A DNA stretch of 64,000 bases from assembly GCA_000230955.3 (NCBI GenBank), contig CP007060.1:806001-870000 (forward strand). The letters are read 5' to 3'. The DNA comes from Halobacterium sp. DL1 (GTDB lineage Archaea; Halobacteriota; Halobacteria; Halobacteriales; Halobacteriaceae). Both the position numbers and the translations under genes were made by a program. Positions 60,089 to 64,000 of the stretch are shown in pieces (within the stretch, counting starts at the first letter, position 1; every line of letters begins with the position of its first letter). Under the pieces are notes generated by a model. It was given only the letters and a program-made list of their open reading frames with translations, was not told the origin of the DNA and did not search any database.

Positions 60089-61354
60089 GTGCGACTCGAC
60101 GACTACATCGAGGGACTCCAGCCGGACGAGGCGGCCGAGCGGCGGCGCCTCGCCGACAAGAAGTCCTACGAGATTCTGGACTACGTCGAGGAGGTGGCCT
60201 CCGGCGTGGAGTCCGCCGTCCAGGGGGACACGCTCTACGGCGCCACCGCGCCCTCGGTGTTCGTCGGCCGGTCCTCGTATCCGGACGTCTCCGCGGGCAT
60301 CCTTTCGCCCGTTGGTGGGGATGCCGACCCCTCGGAGTTCGCCGCCAGCGGGGAGTGGTACCAGCGCGGCCTCGGCATCGACAACGTCCTCCAGTACCGG
60401 ACCGGCCTGCTGAACTCCCGGCGCGCAGCGAACGTCAACGTCCACGACGTCTGGGACGGCTTCGTCGGCACCCAGCGCGAGGTGGCGATGGCCGACCGGC
60501 CCGTGGACGTCGAAATCGGCCTCTCGGACACCCCTGAGTTCGACCCGGATGAGTACACGAACCCGGCGGCGAACGCGCCCTCCGGCCCGAACGCGACCGC
60601 CGACTCCGCGGACCTCGCGGAGAACCCCCACGTCCCGCGATACGTCGAGAAGACACTCGAGGACGACGACTGGGCGGCCCAGGGCGCGATGACCTACCTC
60701 TACCGGCGCGGCCTGGACGTCTACGACATCAATCGCGTGCTCTCCGTGGGCGCGCTCGGGCAGGGCGAACACCGCCGCCTCGTGCCGACGCGGTGGTCAA
60801 TCACGGCCGTCGACGACACCGTCGGCCAGTACCTCCGGGGGACCATCCGTGACGCCCCGAGCGTCGACCGCGTCACTGTCCACGTCAACGAGTACATGGG
60901 AAACCGCTACTGGGTGGTGCTCGCGCCCGGGAACTGGGAGTACGAACTCGTGGAGATGAAGGCGCCAGGCAGCATCTGGAACCCCGACCCCCACGGCGAC
61001 ATCTGGATGGGGAGCGCCAGCGAGGGCTTCGAGGGGCGCTCGGGCTACGTCGACGAGACGGCGGGCGCCTACTACGCCGCCCGCCTCGGCGTCCTCGAAC
61101 ACCTCTCGAACATCGGGCGGCAGGCGAAGGCGCTCGTGCTCCGGGAGGTCAGCGACGACTACTGGGCGCCCGTCGGCGTCTGGCAGGTCCGCGAGAGCGT
61201 GCGCAACGCCTTCGACACCGAACCCGGCGAGGCCGAGACGTTCCACGGCGCCGTCGGTGATATCGCCGAACACCTGCCCGTCTCGCTGGCCGCCCTGCGA
61301 CGGAAGTCCAGCATGGTCGCGGGCGTCCAGAGTGACCTGTCGGCGTTCACGTAG
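60089..61354 (+). CDS. nreA: Nre family DNA repair protein (NreA-like)
   Basis: 421 residues from GTG 60089. The two-domain Nre protein is recognised by VFVGRSSYPDVSAGILSPVG, GWYRQGL-like GEWYQRGLGIDNVLQYRTGL, LVPTRWSITAVDDTVGQYLR and YYAARLGVLEHLSNIGRQAK. The last residues, QSDLSAFT, form a PCNA-interacting (PIP-like) motif, though the final aromatic is Thr. Known haloarchaeal NreA acts in repair of mitomycin-C type damage via PCNA. The N-terminal zinc finger of other NreA proteins is not present. T-tract after the stop. Confidence 0.88.
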   Translation: MRLDDYIEGLQPDEAAERRRLADKKSYEILDYVEEVASGVESAVQGDTLYGATAPSVFVGRSSYPDVSAGILSPVGGDADPSEFAASGEWYQRGLGIDNVLQYRTGLLNSRRAANVNVHDVWDGFVGTQREVAMADRPVDVEIGLSDTPEFDPDEYTNPAANAPSGPNATADSADLAENPHVPRYVEKTLEDDDWAAQGAMTYLYRRGLDVYDINRVLSVGALGQGEHRRLVPTRWSITAVDDTVGQYLRGTIRDAPSVDRVTVHVNEYMGNRYWVVLAPGNWEYELVEMKAPGSIWNPDPHGDIWMGSASEGFEGRSGYVDETAGAYYAARLGVLEHLSNIGRQAKALVLREVSDDYWAPVGVWQVRESVRNAFDTEPGEAETFHGAVGDIAEHLPVSLAALRRKSSMVAGVQSDLSAFT

Positions 61355-61355
61355 C

Positions 61356-61360
61356 TTTTT
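61356..61360 (+). terminator. T5 tract after nreA
   Basis: Five T bases start one base after the nreA TAG, a plausible archaeal termination signal. Confidence 0.35.
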
Positions 61361-61388
61361 GACGCTCACCAGCGAAACGCCGCGTACG

Positions 61389-61625
61389 ATGGTCCCTGCC
61401 TCCTTCGGTGGACTGCCCGGCGGCATCGAACTCGCGGTCCTCGCGATGATACTGCTCACGTTCGTCGTCGCCGCCGTCGTCCTGCTCGCGGGCGGAAAGC
61501 GCCTGTTCGGTGGTGACGGCGGCGGCGAACGACCCGACGCCGCACTCGAAACTCGCGTCGCGGACCTCGAGAGCGAGGTCACGGAACTGCGCCGAGAACT
61601 CCGCGAGCGCCGCGACGACAGCTAA
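61389..61625 (+). CDS. Small single-helix membrane protein with coiled-coil tail (78 aa)
   Basis: 78 residues from ATG 61389. The N-terminus MVPASFGGLPGGIELAVLAM runs into one long hydrophobic helix (about 12-35), a GGKRLFGGDGGG turn, and a charged coiled coil (LETRVADLESEVTELRRELR). The layout (GG-x-E-L, one helix, GGKRLFG, amphipathic charged helix) resembles TatA/TatB-like proteins, but the helix is longer and the family match is not certain. A T5 tract (61634-61638) follows. Confidence 0.6.
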   Translation: MVPASFGGLPGGIELAVLAMILLTFVVAAVVLLAGGKRLFGGDGGGERPDAALETRVADLESEVTELRRELRERRDDS

Positions 61626-61633
61626 CCCCGTCC

Positions 61634-61638
61634 TTTTT
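61634..61638 (+). terminator. T5 tract after the 78-aa membrane protein
   Basis: Five T bases nine bases after the TAA of the small membrane gene; the next gene starts 26 bases later with its own promoter in this AT-poor stretch. Confidence 0.3.
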
Positions 61639-61663
61639 CGCCGCCCGACACGAACTACGTGAC

Positions 61664-62464
61664 ATGGATTCGGCGACTACTGACTCGAATCAGGCCTCCC
61701 CCGCCGCCCCGGACGCAGGCTCGGGCTCGAAGCTGCGGGCGGTCGGCGTCGCGTTCGGCATCGCGCTCCTGGGGTTCATCCTCGCGATTCCCGCGGGTCT
61801 CGTCGTCGCGAACGCCTACGTCCTGCTGACGGGCAACGAGATCGACGCCGTGGCGGGCCTCGGAATCTCGATGGTCTCACTGCAGGGCATCGCGTTCCCC
61901 GCAACGGCGTGGCTCTACATCCGGTACAGCGACCGCTCGTGGTCGTTCATCCCCGCGTCGCTGCCCTCGCTGCGCGACCTCAAGTACGTCGTCGCGTCGT
62001 ACATCGGGGTGTTCGCCGTCATCTACGCCATCGCCATCTTGCTGACGGTCACGTCGACTGAGACGGCGTCGAACACGGCGGCCACCACCGCGCTCCAGCA
62101 CCCAGAGATCATCCCCTACCTCATCGTGCTCCAGTTGCTGCTCATCGGCCCGGGCGAGGAACTCCTCTTCCGGGGCGTCATCCAGGGGTCGCTGCGCGAG
62201 CACTTCGGCGCGGCGGCGGCCATCCTGCTCGCGTCGCTGACGTTCGCCCCGCTGCACATCACCGCGCTGGTCGGCGGCCTGCAGGCCGTCGCCGTCTCCA
62301 TTGCCATCCTCTTCGTCCCGAGCATCTTCTTCGGCTACGTCTACGAGAAGACGGAGAACATCGTCGCGCCCGCGCTGGCTCACGGCCTCTACAACGCGAC
62401 GTTGTTCGTGCTCATGTGGGCCGCCGTCCAGGCCGGCGTCGAACCGGAACTTCTCGTCCTGTAG
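61664..62464 (+). CDS. CPBP-family intramembrane protease (second copy)
   Basis: 266 residues from ATG 61664. About eight membrane helices. Family motifs: GPGEELLFRGVIQG (EExxxR), LTFAPLHITALV (FxxxH) and APALAHGLYNATLFV (HxxxN). The N-terminus has a 25-residue Ser/Ala/Asp-rich cytoplasmic lead. It is unlike the first CPBP protein at 19037 in length and flank, so not a recent duplicate. Putative intramembrane glutamic protease; substrate unknown. Confidence 0.9.
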   Translation: MDSATTDSNQASPAAPDAGSGSKLRAVGVAFGIALLGFILAIPAGLVVANAYVLLTGNEIDAVAGLGISMVSLQGIAFPATAWLYIRYSDRSWSFIPASLPSLRDLKYVVASYIGVFAVIYAIAILLTVTSTETASNTAATTALQHPEIIPYLIVLQLLLIGPGEELLFRGVIQGSLREHFGAAAAILLASLTFAPLHITALVGGLQAVAVSIAILFVPSIFFGYVYEKTENIVAPALAHGLYNATLFVLMWAAVQAGVEPELLVL

Positions 62465-62465
62465 C

Positions 62466-62594
62466 TCACGCCGCATCCAGATTCGCGAAAGCATCGTGGA
62501 CGTGCTCGACGGTCGCCTCGTGGTCCATCTCCAGGACTGCCTGCGCCTCGCCGTACTCCGCCGGGTCGACGTCGCTCGGGTCGAACGGTAGCAT
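62466..62594 (-). CDS. Small acidic protein (42 aa)
   Basis: ATG at 62592-62594, TGA at 62466-62468: MLPFDPSDVDPAEYGEAQAV, LEMDHEATVEHVHDAFANLD, AA. It is short, acidic and helix-forming (EHVHDAFANL), the right shape for a conserved haloarchaeal microprotein. Its stop is two bases from that of the convergent CPBP gene. No domain is recognisable. Confidence 0.55.
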   Translation of the reverse strand: MLPFDPSDVDPAEYGEAQAVLEMDHEATVEHVHDAFANLDAA

Positions 62595-62670
62595 ATCCGG
62601 CCCTCCGGGGAACAAGAATACACTCGGTCAGGCGGTCCACTTCGCCGGGGCAGAATGCCGCGTCGACGCG

Positions 62671-62964
62671 TTACTCCGTCTGGACCGGCCCGATGCCGAC
62701 CGCGTCCTCGAGGGCCTGCACGAACTCCCGGCGGGTCTCGAAGTACGTGATGTCGACGTCAGCGAGCACGCTCTCGATGGTCTGTGGCCCGTCGGGCGTC
62801 CTGACGACCGTGTCGCCCTCCCGCCGAACGATCTCGCTCTTCTGGAGCGCCCACGTCAGCCGGGACGCGACTCGCGCTATCGGGGCGCCCTCGACGGACT
62901 CGCCCTCTCCGAGTTCGACGGCGGGCGCGTCCTCCTCCTCCTCCTCGTCGTTCTCGTCAGCCAT
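62671..62964 (-). CDS. DUF5789-like acidic protein (97 aa)
   Basis: 97 residues from ATG 62964. Acidic lead (MADENDEEEEEDAPAVELGE), then a folded core APIARVASRLTWALQKSEIV, RREGDTVVRTPDGPQTIESV, DITYFETRREFVQALEDAVG. The pattern of a helix-turn-helix-like core with F(E)xRxEFxxAL is that of haloarchaeal DUF5789 family members (assignment tentative). Function not known; possibly DNA- or membrane-associated. Confidence 0.75.
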   Translation of the reverse strand: MADENDEEEEEDAPAVELGEGESVEGAPIARVASRLTWALQKSEIVRREGDTVVRTPDGPQTIESVLADVDITYFETRREFVQALEDAVGIGPVQTE

Positions 62965-63328
62965 GTCCGCGGCTTCGAGCGGCCGTGGATTCAACCTTTC
63001 GAAGCACTCCGCCCCGTGAACTGATGGATTGCTCCGGATGGTACCCGGTAAGCGAGTCACCGTTTCTGCTACTGACCGCTAGATGGAGACTACCCAGAAC
63101 GCCCCGGCACGCTCGCGCCCGCTCGCCGGCACATCCGCTCGCTCGGCTCGCTCACGGACAGGGGCCGCCGAGGCGACCACGCAAGCGCGGGCGTGTCGCC
63201 CCTTTCAGTCCCACCCGTGGTCGGCTGGCCAACTGCCGTCAATGGCGCCCTGTTGCTGGCCAGCTCTTGGCGTGAAACTCTCCAACGTCTGACGTAGTGT
63301 TTTTAGGGTGGCCGCACAATGACCGCCC
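62965..63328. other. 364-base intergenic region with a copy of the CCCCTTTCAGTCCC repeat
   Basis: No gene. Bases 63197-63231 (CGCCCCTTTCAGTCCCACCC to GGCTGGCCA) match 46405-46439 with a few differences. GCTGGCCAGC (63255-63264) is a palindrome. GTGTTTTTAGGG at 63298-63309 is the TATA region of the following gene, 20-31 bases before its ATG. Confidence 0.6.
63197..63231 (+). repeat. Dispersed repeat, second copy
   Basis: CGCCCCTTTCAGTCCC is identical to 46405-46420; the continuation CCCG and GGCTGGCCA is shared with small changes. The A and C arms of the first locus are missing here. Confidence 0.6.
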
Positions 63329-64000
63329 ATGACTAGCCTGGGGGAAACCTACGACCGCCGCGCGGGCGAGGCGAGCCAGCGCCACGTCTACCTGGGTACC
63401 GGCCTCTTCGCCGCAGGGGCGCTGCTCGTTGTCGGAGGGATTCTCGCGGGCGCGACCGGTCTGCTCATCGAGAACGGGTTCGGTCAGTACGAGAGCCGCG
63501 AGATAGCCGGCATTCTCGCCGGCCTCGGCGTGCCGGCTGTGTTCTTCGGTATCTTCGCCGTGCTGCCCGCGAACCGCGTCCAGCGCGCCGCCGCGGCAAT
63601 CGGCGCCGGACTGACGGTGCTCGGCGTAATGCTGTTCCGCGCGACCTACCCCTACCTCTACGTCCCCGAGTCGGGCGGCGTGCCGACGACGCAGACGCTG
63701 GCGTTCATCCTCGTGTACGCCGCCGGCATCATCACGACGTTCTGGTGTCTGTTCACCGCTGTCGCGACGTTCAAGACGCGAAACGACCCCGGCGGGACGG
63801 TCACGCTCACCGTCACGAAGGACGGCGAGACGCACACCGTCGAGGTGCCAGCGGACAACGTCGAGAGCGCACGCGAAGCGCTCTCCTCCGGGGGTTTCGG
63901 CGGCGTCGGCGTCTTCGGCGGCGTCGAGGACCCCGAGGAGCAGACGCGGGCCAACGCCTCCGAACCGGAACCTGAGACCACCACGACGACCAAGCGACCG
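63329..64000 (+). CDS. Haloarchaeal membrane protein (DUF7139-like), 3' partial
   Basis: ATG 63329 opens a frame running to the window end (224 codons). MTSLGETYDRRAGEASQRHV, then five hydrophobic segments (YLGTGLFAAGALLVVGGILA; IAGILAGLGVPAVFFGIFAV; AAIGAGLTVLGVMLFRATYP; FILVYAAGIITTFWCLFTAV), followed by a soluble beta-rich tail (GTVTLTVTKDGETHTVEVPA) and a Gly- and Thr-rich linker (ETTTTTKRP) at the cut. The upstream ATG at 63319 closes after five codons. Function unknown; DUF7139 recognition is tentative. Confidence 0.75.
   Translation, partial: MTSLGETYDRRAGEASQRHVYLGTGLFAAGALLVVGGILAGATGLLIENGFGQYESREIAGILAGLGVPAVFFGIFAVLPANRVQRAAAAIGAGLTVLGVMLFRATYPYLYVPESGGVPTTQTLAFILVYAAGIITTFWCLFTAVATFKTRNDPGGTVTLTVTKDGETHTVEVPADNVESAREALSSGGFGGVGVFGGVEDPEEQTRANASEPEPETTTTTKRP

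Overview
The window is a GC-rich, densely packed chromosomal segment of a halophilic archaeon (class Halobacteria). The evidence is the strongly acidic proteome, the archaeal information-processing genes (TFB, archaeal LonB, GatB, NreA, MfnA, archaeal NadM), the archaeal variants of shikimate enzymes (ADH synthase and DHQ synthase II), an AglD-type N-glycosylation protein, and promoters with TATA boxes about 25-30 bases before start codons, which implies mostly leaderless mRNAs. It looks like core chromosome. I found no phage, insertion sequence, CRISPR array, rRNA or tRNA gene.

Left part (1-15 kb): a truncated flavin amine-oxidase-type enzyme, a possible F420/luciferase-like protein, a DAO-family oxidoreductase, an Hsp20 chaperone with a small zinc-ribbon partner, a DUF2029 membrane glycosyltransferase, a COG1031 radical-SAM enzyme, a TRAM RNA-binding protein, a YkgJ-type Cys-cluster protein, an MBL hydrolase, a winged-helix regulator divergent from a PPOX flavoprotein, a methyltransferase, a GT2 glycosyltransferase, a degenerate amidohydrolase, a shrunken APC permease remnant, SAM hydrolase and NadM.

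Middle (15-31 kb): membrane LonB, an MFS transporter, a CPBP protease and an MGMT homologue lacking its catalytic Cys. Then comes an aromatic biosynthesis block: trpCBA with 4-base overlaps, ADH synthase, DHQ synthase II and AroD. A prolyl-oligopeptidase remnant lies inside the block. TFB, a BtuF-like protein, a DUF84 ITPase/XTPase and AglD follow.

31-45 kb: small regulators, a DUF7312/NfeD/SPFH membrane cluster, pyruvate kinase, GYD protein, MetG, VTT protein, MfnA, an M48 protease and PEP synthase. Pyruvate kinase and PEP synthase, 7 kb apart, catalyse the two opposite directions of the PEP-pyruvate node.

45-64 kb: PhzF, a purine-salvage group (phosphoribosyltransferase, HD hydrolase, MTA phosphorylase), a chromosome-organisation group (coiled-coil protein, Smc, ScpA), GatB, topoisomerase I, NreA, small membrane proteins, a second CPBP protease and a DUF7139-like protein cut by the window end.

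The least explained features are non-coding. Between PhzF and the phosphoribosyltransferase a central segment can pair perfectly with an upstream or a downstream partner, and part of it recurs near 63.2 kb. Perfect or near-perfect palindromes sit on the promoters of tfb, trpC, metG and the HTH/PPOX pair. No obviously new multi-gene defence or mobile system was found.
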